Assembly (NCBI GenBank): GCA_963720725.1
Contig: CAVRGN010000011.1
Location: 345,564-409,563 of the forward strand
Length of the DNA stretch: 64,000 bases
DNA from: Benzoatithermus sp963720725
GTDB taxonomy: Bacteria; Pseudomonadota; Alphaproteobacteria; Geminicoccales; Geminicoccaceae
Direction of reading: 5' to 3'
Shown: one piece after another, positions 27,364-42,868 of the stretch
Layout: each line of letters starts with the position of its first letter
Position numbering within the stretch: the first letter of the stretch is position 1
The notes under the pieces: generated by a model
What the model was told of the DNA's origin: nothing
Databases searched by the model: none
What the model saw: only the letters and a program-made list of their open reading frames with translations
Made by a program: the position numbers and the translations under genes

Positions 27364-27978
27364 CTATTCGGCCTTGGGCTTGGCCGGGCGCTTCTCGATC
27401 ACCTCGTCGACGATGCCGAACTCCTTGGCCTGCTCGGCGCTCATGAAGGTGTCGCGCTCCATGCGGGACTCGATCTCGGACAGGGTCTGCCCGGTGTGCC
27501 GCATGTAGATCTCGTTCAGCCGCCGCCTGGTCGAGAGGATCTCGCGGGCATGGATCTCGATGTCGGTCGCTTGGCCCTGAAAGCCGCCCGAAGGCTGGTG
27601 GGTCATGATCCGTGCGTGCGGCAGGGCAAAGCGCTTGCCGACGGCACCGGCGCATAGCAGCAGCGAGCCCATCGACGCCGCCTGGCCGACGCAGATGGTG
27701 GCGACGTCGGGCCGGATGTACTGCATGGTGTCGTAGATCGCGAGGCCGGCCGTGACCAGCCCGCCCGGCGAGTTGACGTAGATGTTGATGTCCTTGTCGG
27801 GATTCTCGGCCTCGAGGAACAGGAGCTGGGCCGTCACCAGGCTCGCGACCCCGTCGTCGACCGGACCCATCAGGAAGATGATCCGCTCCTTGAGCATCCG
27901 GGAATAGATGTCGTAGGCGCGCTCGCCCCGGGCGGTCTGCTCCACCACCATGGGCACGAGCTGGCTGTGCGTGGTCAT
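27364..27978 (-). CDS. clpP: ATP-dependent Clp protease proteolytic subunit
   Basis: Serine protease ring that degrades substrates delivered by ClpX or ClpA. 204 residues with catalytic triad Ser102 (QAASMGS), His127 (RIMTHQP) and Asp176 (MERDTF). The ATG at 27978 follows a GAGG site. It follows tig on the same strand, as usual, but clpX does not follow; the fab genes do. Confidence 0.97.
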   Translation of the reverse strand: MTTHSQLVPMVVEQTARGERAYDIYSRMLKERIIFLMGPVDDGVASLVTAQLLFLEAENPDKDINIYVNSPGGLVTAGLAIYDTMQYIRPDVATICVGQAASMGSLLLCAGAVGKRFALPHARIMTHQPSGGFQGQATDIEIHAREILSTRRRLNEIYMRHTGQTLSEIESRMERDTFMSAEQAKEFGIVDEVIEKRPAKPKAE

Positions 27979-28004
27979 GGTCGTCCTCGCTGCAGGGTGA
28001 TGGG

Positions 28005-29354
28005 TCAGGCGGCGGCCGGGGCCGCCTCCGACTCTTCGTCCGGGTCCTTCATCAGCTCCTCGATCGAGACCGGCTGATCGGTGAGCTGCACCTTCTCGAA
28101 GATGAAGTCGCACACCTTGTCCTCGAACAGAGGCGCGCGCAGCTGCTCCAGGGCACCGGGGTTGCCCTTGAAGAACTCGAACACCTTGCGCTCCTGGCCG
28201 GGGTAGCGCATGGCCTCGCGCATCACCGCCTGCTGCAGCTCCTCGCCCTCGACCTGGACCTCGTTCCTGGTGCCGACGTCGGAAAGGATCAGGCCCAGGC
28301 GCACGCGACGCTCGGCGATGCCGCGATATTCGGCCTTGAGCTCGTCCTCGCTCTTGCCGTCCTCGCCGAACTTGTCGCCGGTCCGCTCCATCTCTTCGGT
28401 CAGCTGCTTCCAGATCGCCTCGAATTCGAGCTCGACCATGCCCTCGGGCACGGCGAAGGCGTAGTCGGCCGCCAGCCGGTCGAGCAGCGCGCGCTTGAGC
28501 CGGGCCCGGCTCAAGTTGCGGTACTCGTCGGTGAAGCGCTTGGCGAAGGTCTCCTTCAGCTCGTCCAGGCTCTCGAAGCCCAGATCCTTCGCCCATTCCT
28601 CGTCGATGGCATAGGGTACGGGCGTCTTCACCTCGTTGACCGTGACGGTGAACACCGCGTCCTTGCCGGAGATCTCCGGCCGGCCATAGCCTTCCGGGAA
28701 GGTCACGGCGACCTCGCGGGTCTCGCCGGGCAGCGCACCCAGGAGCTGATCCTCGAAGCCGGGCACCATGTTGTTGGAGCCGAGGCGAAGGGCAAAGCCC
28801 TGCCCCGCGCCGCCCTCGAACGCCACCCCGTCGATCCGGCCCTCGAAGTCGATCACGACCTGGTCGCCATCGACGGCGGGCCGGGACTCGGCCGGGGCGT
28901 CGAACTTCTGGCGCGACTTGGCGAAGTTCTCGATCGCCTGCTCCACCTTCTCGGGCGGGGTCTCGGCGACGAGACGGGTCAGGCTGATGGCCTCGAGCTC
29001 CACCGCCGGCACCTCCGGCAGGATCTCCATCTTGACCTCGAACTCGAGGTCCTTGCCCTCGTCGAACGAGGTGACCTCGATCTTCGGCCGCAGCGCGGGG
29101 CGCAGCTGGTTGTCGCCGATGGTGCGCTTGGAGCCCTCGTCGACGGCCTGCTCCAGCACCTCGCCCAGGATGGAGCGGCCATACTGCTTCTTGAGGAGCG
29201 GCAGGGGCGCCTTGCCTGGCCGGAACCCGGGCAGCCGAACGGTCTTGGCCAATTTCTCGAGCCGGGTACGGACCCGATCCTCGATCTCTCCCGCCGGGAC
29301 CGTCACCTTGAACTCCCGCTTGAGTTCCTCGGCCGCAACCTGCTCTACCTGCAT
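28005..29354 (-). CDS. tig: Trigger factor
   Basis: Ribosome-bound chaperone at the peptide exit tunnel with PPIase activity. 449 residues: N-terminal ribosome-binding domain with the signature region GFRPGKAPL (near 44-52), central FKBP-like domain (about 160-245) and C-terminal helical arms. The ATG at 29354 has a GAGG site eight bases upstream. A tRNA-Leu gene lies just before it; clpP follows with 26 bases between. Confidence 0.96.
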   Translation of the reverse strand: MQVEQVAAEELKREFKVTVPAGEIEDRVRTRLEKLAKTVRLPGFRPGKAPLPLLKKQYGRSILGEVLEQAVDEGSKRTIGDNQLRPALRPKIEVTSFDEGKDLEFEVKMEILPEVPAVELEAISLTRLVAETPPEKVEQAIENFAKSRQKFDAPAESRPAVDGDQVVIDFEGRIDGVAFEGGAGQGFALRLGSNNMVPGFEDQLLGALPGETREVAVTFPEGYGRPEISGKDAVFTVTVNEVKTPVPYAIDEEWAKDLGFESLDELKETFAKRFTDEYRNLSRARLKRALLDRLAADYAFAVPEGMVELEFEAIWKQLTEEMERTGDKFGEDGKSEDELKAEYRGIAERRVRLGLILSDVGTRNEVQVEGEELQQAVMREAMRYPGQERKVFEFFKGNPGALEQLRAPLFEDKVCDFIFEKVQLTDQPVSIEELMKDPDEESEAAPAAA

Positions 29355-29426
29355 CGCTCTCGCCTCAAACGCCGCCGTCCCGCGCACCGGTCGCGGCCCA
29401 ATCGTCCATCCTCGACTGTGCTGGCC

Positions 29427-29511
29427 TGGTGCGGGCGGCGAGACTCGAACTCGCACGGCTCGCGCCACAGGAACCTAAATCCTGCGTGTCTACCAATTCC
29501 ACCACGCCCGC
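29427..29511 (-). tRNA. tRNA-Leu (anticodon UAG)
   Basis: 85 bases on the minus strand with encoded CCA. Acceptor stem GCGGGCG pairs with its 3' partner, the anticodon loop reads TTTAGGT giving anticodon UAG (codons CUA/CUG), and a class II variable arm and TTCGAGTC T-loop are visible. Located just upstream of tig. Confidence 0.95.
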
Positions 29512-29578
29512 GGCACAGCACCCCCGCCAGCGCGCGAGGGTGTGCCCTATAGCACGGCCGGGCGCAAGGCCAACAGGC

Positions 29579-30628
29579 TCAGCCGCGCGGGGCCGCAGCC
29601 ACGTGGTCGGCGACGAAGGCGCCGCGCCGACCCAGCGGGCGCTCGTGGCCACGGGTGGTGTCGCGGCCGGTCTGCAGCTCGAGCTCGGCGTTGAGTTCGG
29701 CGCCCAGCATCACCACGAAGGCGGAGATGTAGAACCAGACCAGAAGCACCACCACCGCACCCAAAGGGCCGTAGGTGGCGTCATAGGAGGCGAAGCGGCC
29801 GACATAGAAGGAGAACAGGATGGACGCGGCGAGCCACACCACCGCCGCCAGGATCGAGCCGGGTGTGATCCAGCGCCAGCTCGCGCGCCGTCGCGACGGC
29901 GCGAAGCGGTAGAGCAGGGCCAGTCCGATCACCACGCTGACAAGCAGGAGGACGTAGGATGCCAGTCGGGCGGCGATCCGTCCGCCGGTGCCCACCAGCT
30001 CGAGCCGCAGCACCGCCGGCAGGCCGACGATCAGCCCCAGGGCCACGACCACGCCCGCGATGCCGCAGAGGGTGAAGAACAGGGCGGTGAGGTTGAAGCG
30101 CACCAGGCCGCGCTTCTCCTGCTCCTCATAGGCGGTGTTCAGCGCCGACATCAGGGCCTTGGTCCCGGCCGAAGCGCTCCACAGGGCCACCAGCACGCCG
30201 ACCACCAAGCTCCAGCTGAGCTGTGCCGCGGGCCGGGTGGCGAGATCGTGCAGCCGCTGGGCCACGAGATCGAACGCGGCCTCCGGCAAGACCCCCCGCA
30301 CCGCCTGGAGTTGCTGCTCGATGGAAGCGGGATCGAAGGCGAGCCCGTAGAGCGAGATCAGGACGGATATACCCGGGAACAGCGCCAGCAAGGCGAAGAA
30401 GGCGCAGCTGGCCGCGGTCATCGAGGTCCGATCGGACGCAGTTTCGCGCCAGACCCGGCGCATCACCTGCAACCAACCGGCCGCCGGAATCTGGGTCGGG
30501 GCCGCCGCATCGCGTCCGGCCCCGGGTGCCACTTCCTTCAATCCGCGGACACGCTCGGACCGGGCGATTTCGCCCGGCCCGAGAACGTCAGCGCGGTCGG
30601 GGTCAGCTGCCGGCGTGTCGGACGCCAT
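29579..30628 (-). CDS. YihY/BrkB family membrane protein
   Basis: Inner-membrane protein, about 349 residues, with around six transmembrane segments, once misnamed ribonuclease BN. Family features: TAASCAFFALLALFPGI near the first segment and TYGPLGAVVVLLVWFYIS near the last. Its function is not settled; members are linked to envelope integrity and export. The start is uncertain: ATG 30628 is used, with in-frame ATGs at 30667 and 30790. It overlaps the end of the reading frame at 30603-30866. Confidence 0.85.
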   Translation of the reverse strand: MASDTPAADPDRADVLGPGEIARSERVRGLKEVAPGAGRDAAAPTQIPAAGWLQVMRRVWRETASDRTSMTAASCAFFALLALFPGISVLISLYGLAFDPASIEQQLQAVRGVLPEAAFDLVAQRLHDLATRPAAQLSWSLVVGVLVALWSASAGTKALMSALNTAYEEQEKRGLVRFNLTALFFTLCGIAGVVVALGLIVGLPAVLRLELVGTGGRIAARLASYVLLLVSVVIGLALLYRFAPSRRRASWRWITPGSILAAVVWLAASILFSFYVGRFASYDATYGPLGAVVVLLVWFYISAFVVMLGAELNAELELQTGRDTTRGHERPLGRRGAFVADHVAAAPRG

Positions 30629-30866
30629 GCTCGGGCTTACGCTCTGCTCCCGCGACGGGGATGCCATTGCCCGGACGGGTGCCGCCCGACGGATCGGACT
30701 CGCCCTTGCCGGAAAGCTCGCGGCGCATGGCCTCGCGCCCGGCAGCCGCGGTGTCCTCGACCACGTGGCGGGCGCGCCCGGCGACGTCACTCACCTGGTC
30801 GCGGGCTGCCCCCGCCAAATCCTGACCGGACACGTCGGCGAAACCCTCGCGGCGGCTCGAACTCAC
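30603..30866 (-). other. Reading frame continuing the DUF3618 C-terminus in another phase
   Basis: An 87-codon frame starting with GTG at 30866, overlapping the 3' end of the DUF3618 gene out of phase. Its sequence (AARDQVSDVAGRARHVVEDTAAAGREAMRRE) is the helical, DNA- or membrane-associated style that normally ends DUF3618 proteins, whereas the in-phase tail of that gene is Arg/Gly-rich and unlike the family. Either a single-base frameshift (real or a sequencing error) has split one gene, or this is a small separate protein coupled to it. Confidence 0.4.
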
Positions 30867-31854
30867 GGGCGGTGTCGAGAACCGTGTCCGCTACCCGCAT
30901 CGCCCCATGGCCGGCGTCGCTCGCCATCTCGCGCGCCGCCTCGCCGATCTGACCCCGCAGGGAACTGGCCACACGTCGCTCGTAGCGCGACGCCGGCACC
31001 AGCATGCCGATGACCGCACCGACGGTGATCCCCAGCGCTCCCAGCAGCAGCGGCTGCTCCTGCACATAGTCGATGGTCCGGTCGCCCATGCCGCGCATCT
31101 GGTCGACCGCCTGCCCTGCCCGCTCCCGAGCGTCGCTCAGCGCGGACTGGCCCTGGCGATAGAAACCGCGAGCCGCCGACTGGCCGCTCTCGGCGTAGCG
31201 ACCCGCTCGCGATCCCGCCTCGTCCGCTACCGAGCGGACCCGGGCGGCCGCCGCGCGCATGGCTTCCTCCACCCGCTCGCGAAAGCCGTGCGACGCTTCG
31301 CCGGCTTGGCGGCTGATGCCCAGCACCTTGCCACGCGCCGCGTGCACGCGGTCGCGGAAGGAATCCTCGCTCTCATTGTCGTCGCGCCGGATTTCGCTGC
31401 CGGCGATCTCGGCCTTGGAGGCGAGGTCGTCGTAGGCAGCGGCCTCGTAGGGCATCGGCTGGTGCACGGAGCTGTCGGCATACTCGCCGAAGCCGCCGGG
31501 TCCACGGCCATAAAGGTCGCGATCCCGACCACCGACCCGGAATTGGTCGTCGCGCGACCAGCGCCGCTCACGCCACCCGTCGCCCTCGTCATCGCCACGG
31601 CGCATGCCCGAGAACATGAGCCAACCCAGACCCACGCCGATCAAGGCGACCGGCATTGGGTTGTCGCGGACTGTACGTCCGAAATTGCGGCTGAATTCCA
31701 CACCACCACCCTCTCTGAAGTATTCCACCGCCTGATCGACCACCGTCCCCGGCGCCAGCTTCTGCTGCAGCGCGCCGATGGTGGCGTCGAGGCGGGAGCG
31801 CGTGTCGTCGAGCTCCTGCTCGATCACACCGGTTTCCGGCAAGCCTTCCCTCAC
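30787..31854 (-). CDS. DUF3618 domain membrane protein (possible frameshift at 3' end)
   Basis: 355 residues as read. N-terminal DUF3618 helix (EQELDDTRSRLDATIGALQQKLAPG), a first membrane segment (about 64-82, PMPVALIGVGLGWLMF), a long acidic/charged middle, and a second hydrophobic segment (about 270-290, LLLGALGITVGAVIGMLVPAS) followed by helices. These proteins occur beside holin-X type proteins in many alphaproteobacteria; function unknown, perhaps envelope stress. It starts with GTG at 31854, overlapping the upstream stop (GTGA). The last about 20 residues are atypical; see the overlapping frame at 30603. Confidence 0.7.
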   Translation of the reverse strand: MREGLPETGVIEQELDDTRSRLDATIGALQQKLAPGTVVDQAVEYFREGGGVEFSRNFGRTVRDNPMPVALIGVGLGWLMFSGMRRGDDEGDGWRERRWSRDDQFRVGGRDRDLYGRGPGGFGEYADSSVHQPMPYEAAAYDDLASKAEIAGSEIRRDDNESEDSFRDRVHAARGKVLGISRQAGEASHGFRERVEEAMRAAAARVRSVADEAGSRAGRYAESGQSAARGFYRQGQSALSDARERAGQAVDQMRGMGDRTIDYVQEQPLLLGALGITVGAVIGMLVPASRYERRVASSLRGQIGEAAREMASDAGHGAMRVADTVLDTAREFEPPRGFRRRVRSGFGGGSPRPGE

Positions 31855-32249
31855 GACGCGTGCTCCTTCACCATGTTCATGTCCTTGCGCACGCTGGAAA
31901 CCGTGCGCTCGGGCGCGAGGCGCGTGGCCGACAGGTCGTTCTGGCCCTTGCGCACCAGGATGAAGCCGATCGCGGCCACGACGCCGCCAACGATCAGCGC
32001 CGCAAGCCAGCGCTCCAGTCCGGCTTCCGTCAGGCCGTAGACCAAGGCGTCGAGCAGCACGATCAAGGCAGCGAAGGCCAAAAGCGCGCCCGCCATCAGC
32101 GCCATGATGGCCGTGGTGGACTGGTGGAGCTTGTCATGCGCCTCGGTGCGGGCAAGCACGAGCTCCTGGCGGACCAGGCTCGCCGAATTGCTCGCGAGAT
32201 CGCGCAGGAGTTCACCGATCGAACGGGTTTCGTTGCCGTTCGGAGTCAT
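31851..32249 (-). CDS. Phage-holin-family (holin X / DUF1469) membrane protein
   Basis: 132 residues with two transmembrane segments (about 47-70 and 83-101) after an amphipathic N-terminal region (SIGELLRDLASNSASLVRQELVLARTEA) typical of this family. These are chromosomal membrane proteins of unknown role, not lysis holins as far as is known. Stop/start overlaps with both neighbours (TGATG and GTGA) show a coupled three-gene unit divergent from clpB. Confidence 0.8.
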   Translation of the reverse strand: MTPNGNETRSIGELLRDLASNSASLVRQELVLARTEAHDKLHQSTTAIMALMAGALLAFAALIVLLDALVYGLTEAGLERWLAALIVGGVVAAIGFILVRKGQNDLSATRLAPERTVSSVRKDMNMVKEHAS

Positions 32250-32998
32250 CAGATGTTGCTCCCGCTGACGAACGGTGCCTCTCCCGACCGGCTGCTCGAG
32301 GCAGATGTGGTAGGCGCAACGGGTGTCCCGAAGGGAGCGGACGTACCCGGCGTGGTGTGCGCACCGGAGCTGGTCTGCGCGCCCGGGGTGTTCTGTGCGC
32401 CAGTGTCCGTCTGCGCGCCGGAGCTGGTGGGACGATCGTACGTCCCTGCCCGGCTGCCGTAGCCTGGGGCGTCGTAACTCCCGCCGCCCTCGCGCCGGCG
32501 GCCCTCCGGGCCCGGCGAGCGGGCGGTGGCGAGACGGGTCATCGCGAAGCCGAGTGCCACCGACGCGCCCATGAAGAGCGCGGGCTGGCGACGGGCGAAC
32601 ACCTCGACCGAAGACAGGAGGCCGGGGAAGTCCTGGCGTCGGACCTCGTCGGCGACGTCCTGCAATTCATGGGCACCGCGTGCGACGAGTTCACCGAGCC
32701 ATGCCTCATCGTCGCCGAGATCGTCGGCGGTGCGCTGCGCCCGATCGGCGACGGCACTGAGCCGGTCGGCAATGCGGTTCTTGCGCTGCTCGGCCTGCTG
32801 GCTCAGACCCTGCCGAATCGTGTTGCCGAGGCCGGCGGCCTCCTTGCGCACGCTTGCCGCAGCGCCGCGCGCCTCGTTGGCAACGTCGTGTGCGGCACCC
32901 TTGATCTCGCTTGCGGCGCCGCGAGTCCGGTCGGCGTCCGTCTGCGAGCCCATGCCCGCCGCGCCACGCCCTGGTTCATTCTGAGTCATGTCCGGCAT
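32249..32998 (-). CDS. Coiled-coil membrane-associated protein with low-complexity tail
   Basis: 249 residues. Residues 1-110 are charged, alanine-rich helices (AASVRKEAAGLGNTIRQGLSQQAEQRKNRIADRLSA style), residues 140-160 form a hydrophobic segment (PALFMGASVALGFAMTRLA), and the tail (about 185-249) is low complexity with a degenerate GAQT-type repeat (SGAQTDTGAQ, GAQTSSGAH). First gene of the unit with the holin-X and DUF3618 genes, divergent from clpB. I do not recognise a named family; by context it may act in envelope stress. An ATG at 32989 is an alternative start. Confidence 0.6.
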   Translation of the reverse strand: MPDMTQNEPGRGAAGMGSQTDADRTRGAASEIKGAAHDVANEARGAAASVRKEAAGLGNTIRQGLSQQAEQRKNRIADRLSAVADRAQRTADDLGDDEAWLGELVARGAHELQDVADEVRRQDFPGLLSSVEVFARRQPALFMGASVALGFAMTRLATARSPGPEGRRREGGGSYDAPGYGSRAGTYDRPTSSGAQTDTGAQNTPGAQTSSGAHTTPGTSAPFGTPVAPTTSASSSRSGEAPFVSGSNI

Positions 32999-33021
32999 CC
33001 TTGCGTCCTATCGTGGGCCAA

Positions 33022-33046
33022 GAACCCCCGCCGTGCGGTGGGGTTC
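33022..33046. other. Inverted repeat in the clpB upstream region
   Basis: Arms GAACCCC and GGGGTTC separated by 11 bases, between the divergent membrane-protein unit and clpB. It could be an operator or leader hairpin. No convincing RpoH promoter was found in the 33000-33209 region, although clpB is usually heat-inducible. Confidence 0.3.
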
Positions 33047-33209
33047 CCCAAATCCGCGAGAGTTCCCCGCCGAACTGCCTGTCGTTCGGCAGCTTCAGGC
33101 CCTTGTGCGGCCGGCGAGGCCGCCCAGATCAAGTCGAGATCGGCAAGGCGCCATGAAACGGGCCGCGCCGGCGAAGGTCCGCTCGCACGAGGGACAGAGG
33201 AGAGACGTG

Positions 33210-35804
<2,595 letters not shown>

Positions 35805-37151
35805 CTAGAGCGGTGCCGGCGGGCGGTCCGCGGGCCGCCCGTCCGCCACCATGCCGCCGGCGGCGCGGCGCCGGCGGTCGACGCCATCGCGCCGCTCCAG
35901 GAACGCCCGCAGCAGTTCGCCGGCGAGCGGCTCGCCGCCGGTCACGTCGACCTCGAGCGGATTTACCTGCCTGCCTTGCCGCAGGATCTCGTAGTGCAGG
36001 TGCGGGCCGGTGGCGAGGCCGGTCGAACCCACCAGGCCGATCACCTCGCCCTGCTCGACCCGCCGCCCCGGCTTCATGCCGGGTGCGAAGCGGGCGAGAT
36101 GGCCGTAGGCGGTGGCGTAGGTGCCGTTGTGGCGCACCCGCAGATAGTTGCCATAGCCGCGGTTGCGGCCGGCGAACTCGATCACCCCGGTCCCGGCCGC
36201 CAGCACCGGCGTGCCGGTGGGCGCCGCAAAGTCGATGCCCTTGTGCATGCGCGTGTAGCCCAGGATCGGGTGGCGGCGCGGGCCGAAGCGCGAGGAGAGA
36301 CGGGCTCCGTCGACCGGCGTGCGCAGCAGCCATTTGCGCAGCGAGCGCCCGGCGCGGTCGTAATAGTCGCTGCCGCCGTCCGGCGTGACGAAGCGGTAGG
36401 CCTCGATGGCGCGCCCGGCGGTGGCGAGCCCGACGAATTCGAGCTCGCCCTCGCCCGCGAGTTCGCCCGCCTCGTTGCGCTGCCGGCGGTGGACCGCCTC
36501 GATCAGGTCGCCCGGCCGCAGGTCGCGCTGGAAGTCGACGTCCCAGCTCAGCAGCTTGATGGCCCGGGCCAGGATCGCCGGCGGCAGGCCCGCGTCCGAT
36601 CCCGCGGCGTAGAAGCTGTCGACCACCGGCACGGCCAGGGTCACGGTCTCGCTGCGCAGCCGCCGCTCGATGCTGCGCGCGGCGAAGCCGCCGTCCGGGT
36701 CGCGATCCAGGTGGATCTCGGTCGCCGGGTCGAGCGGCAGGACCAGCCGCGTCAGCAGCGCGTCGCCGCCCGCGCCCGGGTCCAGGGCGAGGTCGAGGCG
36801 CTGGCCGATCTGCAGCCGGCGCAGGTCGGCCACCGCACGCAGGCTCCCGACCGCCGCATGCGCCTCCGCCGCGGCCACCCCGGCACGCTCGAGCACGGCC
36901 AGCAGCGTGTCGCCGCGCCGCAGCTCGACCCGGGCCAGCGCGGGTTCGGGCATGTCTGCGGGATCGGGCGGCCGCGACAGCTTGGCCGCCGGGCGCTGCA
37001 GCGGCAATGCCGCCACCGCGTCGGCCGGCAGCGTGGCGTCGCCCGGTTCGCCGGGTCGGAGCAGGGCATAGAGACAGATCGCGAGTGCGGCGACGATCCG
37101 CAGCGAAGAGCACGGGCGGACCGGTCCGCGGCGCGCGGCGTTCCTGGGCAA
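35805..37151 (-). CDS. M23 family metallopeptidase (cell-wall endopeptidase)
   Basis: 448 residues: an N-terminal membrane or signal segment (about 17-33, SLRIVAALAICLYALL), a LysM/OapA-like region (about 70-140, ELRRGDTLLAVLERAGV), and a C-terminal LytM domain (about 290-410) with Zn ligands in HKGIDF and HLHYEI. It hydrolyses peptidoglycan crosslinks or activates amidases, acting in the periplasm. The start is a TTG at 37151; no better codon lies before the hydrophobic segment. It is divergent from the rRNA operon. Confidence 0.85.
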   Translation of the reverse strand: MPRNAARRGPVRPCSSLRIVAALAICLYALLRPGEPGDATLPADAVAALPLQRPAAKLSRPPDPADMPEPALARVELRRGDTLLAVLERAGVAAAEAHAAVGSLRAVADLRRLQIGQRLDLALDPGAGGDALLTRLVLPLDPATEIHLDRDPDGGFAARSIERRLRSETVTLAVPVVDSFYAAGSDAGLPPAILARAIKLLSWDVDFQRDLRPGDLIEAVHRRQRNEAGELAGEGELEFVGLATAGRAIEAYRFVTPDGGSDYYDRAGRSLRKWLLRTPVDGARLSSRFGPRRHPILGYTRMHKGIDFAAPTGTPVLAAGTGVIEFAGRNRGYGNYLRVRHNGTYATAYGHLARFAPGMKPGRRVEQGEVIGLVGSTGLATGPHLHYEILRQGRQVNPLEVDVTGGEPLAGELLRAFLERRDGVDRRRRAAGGMVADGRPADRPPAPL

Positions 37152-37313
37152 GTTCTTCGTCCGTCGGTTCTTGGTCGGGGCAAGCCTGTCGTCCGGCGGC
37201 GACGCAGGCCGGAACCACCATGCGCAGGGCTGCCCCCGGGGTCAACCGCTGATCGGCGGGGGTGCGACATGGCCTGCGACAAGACGATGACCACCCGGTG
37301 ACGAGATTCGGGC

Positions 37314-37342
37314 TTGCGCGTCCCAGGGGCCGTAGCTATATC
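37314..37342 (+). promoter_or_regulatory. Candidate rRNA operon promoter
   Basis: TTGCGC (37314-37319) and TATATC (37337-37342) separated by 17 bases, about 240 bases before the 16S gene, the only pair I see of this quality in the 37152-37578 gap. The rest of that gap holds the rRNA leader and a small hairpin (ACGATG...CATCGT near 37410-37435); no gene is seen. Confidence 0.45.
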
Positions 37343-37578
37343 CCCGTTCGTCGCCGCCGAGCCGGTGGGTTTGGCGGGCGGGTTTCTTCGTCTCTGAAGT
37401 TACCCGATGCGACGATGCTCCTTCTCATCGTTGGGTTGTTGTGAGGGGATGTTCAGGCGGCGGTGGTGCTGTCGTCTGTGGCATCAAGTATGGTGGGTCT
37501 CGATGGGCCTGCCGGGTCTGGTTTCGGCTGGGTCCGGTGGGTTCGGGTTTGACCTTTTGTGCCAGTTGGTGCCGGGAT

Positions 37579-39075
<1,497 letters not shown>

Positions 39076-39266
39076 AAGGTTGGCCGGCGCCGCATCGCGG
39101 TGCCGGTCCCAAGCAACCGGCCTTGATTGGCCGGCTTGCGAGGAAATCGCCCGCCGCCGTCTGCACGTCCCTTCGCAAACAACCGTCGGACCCGAGGTCC
39201 GAGGGATGAAGGTCATGGTTCGCCCTGCCCTAGCCCTCGCGTCCTGGGTCCTGCGGGGTGATGTTC

Positions 39267-39343
<77 letters not shown>

Positions 39344-39769
39344 GGCTCAGCCGTTCCGCAAGGAGCGGTGCGCCCTCGTGGCCCGGGTCTGGACCCGGCT
39401 GCCCGAAACAACGCCCCGTTCGCCCGCACCGCCGCCCGCTGGGGCCTGGCGGTGGCGGGTCGTGTTCCTTGGACATCGTGAGGTGGTGACGAGGTGCCCG
39501 TCGTCGCGGGGCATGGAGGAAGCGATTCCTTCATGCATCCCTGGTACGGCGGGCGCCGGCAAGTGGCGCGGTTCTGCCCTCTTCTTCCGTCTGTGGCAGG
39601 GCCGTGCTTTGGCATGGGTATGCTTGCCGCTGGTTGGCTTCGGCCGGCCATCGGCCAGCACTTGTAGTTTGTAGTTGACGCTGGAATTGTTCCCGGCGGC
39701 GGCTGCCGCATCCGATGTTCCGACAGGCCGCAGGCTTGACGGGGCGAGGCCGTGGTTGTCGCTGGTGGG
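39344..39769 (+). other. 16S-23S spacer downstream of tRNA-Ile, without tRNA-Ala
   Basis: About 425 bases of transcribed spacer between tRNA-Ile and 23S. The tRNA-Ala that normally follows tRNA-Ile in this position in alphaproteobacteria is absent: no second acceptor/TTCGAATC-type tRNA can be folded. The spacer holds only processing-stem-like sequence. The short stretch 39074-39266 before tRNA-Ile is likewise spacer, with a small inverted repeat CCGGCC...GGCCGG near 39117-39133. Confidence 0.7.
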
Positions 39770-42518
<2,749 letters not shown>

Positions 42519-42620
42519 CCATCAGCGACAACCACAGCCACGAGAACCCATGCCAACACTTGCCGGCACAACGCCCCAAGGACCCGCGGTCCAGCACCGC
42601 GGCCCCGGGGATGGTTGCCC

Positions 42621-42739
42621 GACCTGGTGGCCGATAGCGCGGGTGCCCCACCCGATCCCATTCCGAACTCGGCCGTGAAACCCCGCAGCGCCCATGGTAC
42701 TGCGCCTCAAGGCGCGGGAGAGTAGGTCGCCGCCAGGTC
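42621..42739 (+). rRNA. rrf: 5S ribosomal RNA
   Basis: 119 bases; 5' end GACCTGGTGG pairs with 3' end CCGCCAGGTC, and the internal CCCGATCCCATTCCGAACTCGG loop B-C segment is present. Confidence 0.94.
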
Positions 42740-42788
42740 CACCAACCACCCCCCACACGATCCACGTCACCACCACACCCTTCCCCAC

Positions 42789-42865
<77 letters not shown>

Positions 42866-42868
42866 CCT

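Noticed and set aside
39344..39769. Possible tRNA-Ala in the spacer
   Set aside because: No cloverleaf with an acceptor stem and T-loop could be found.
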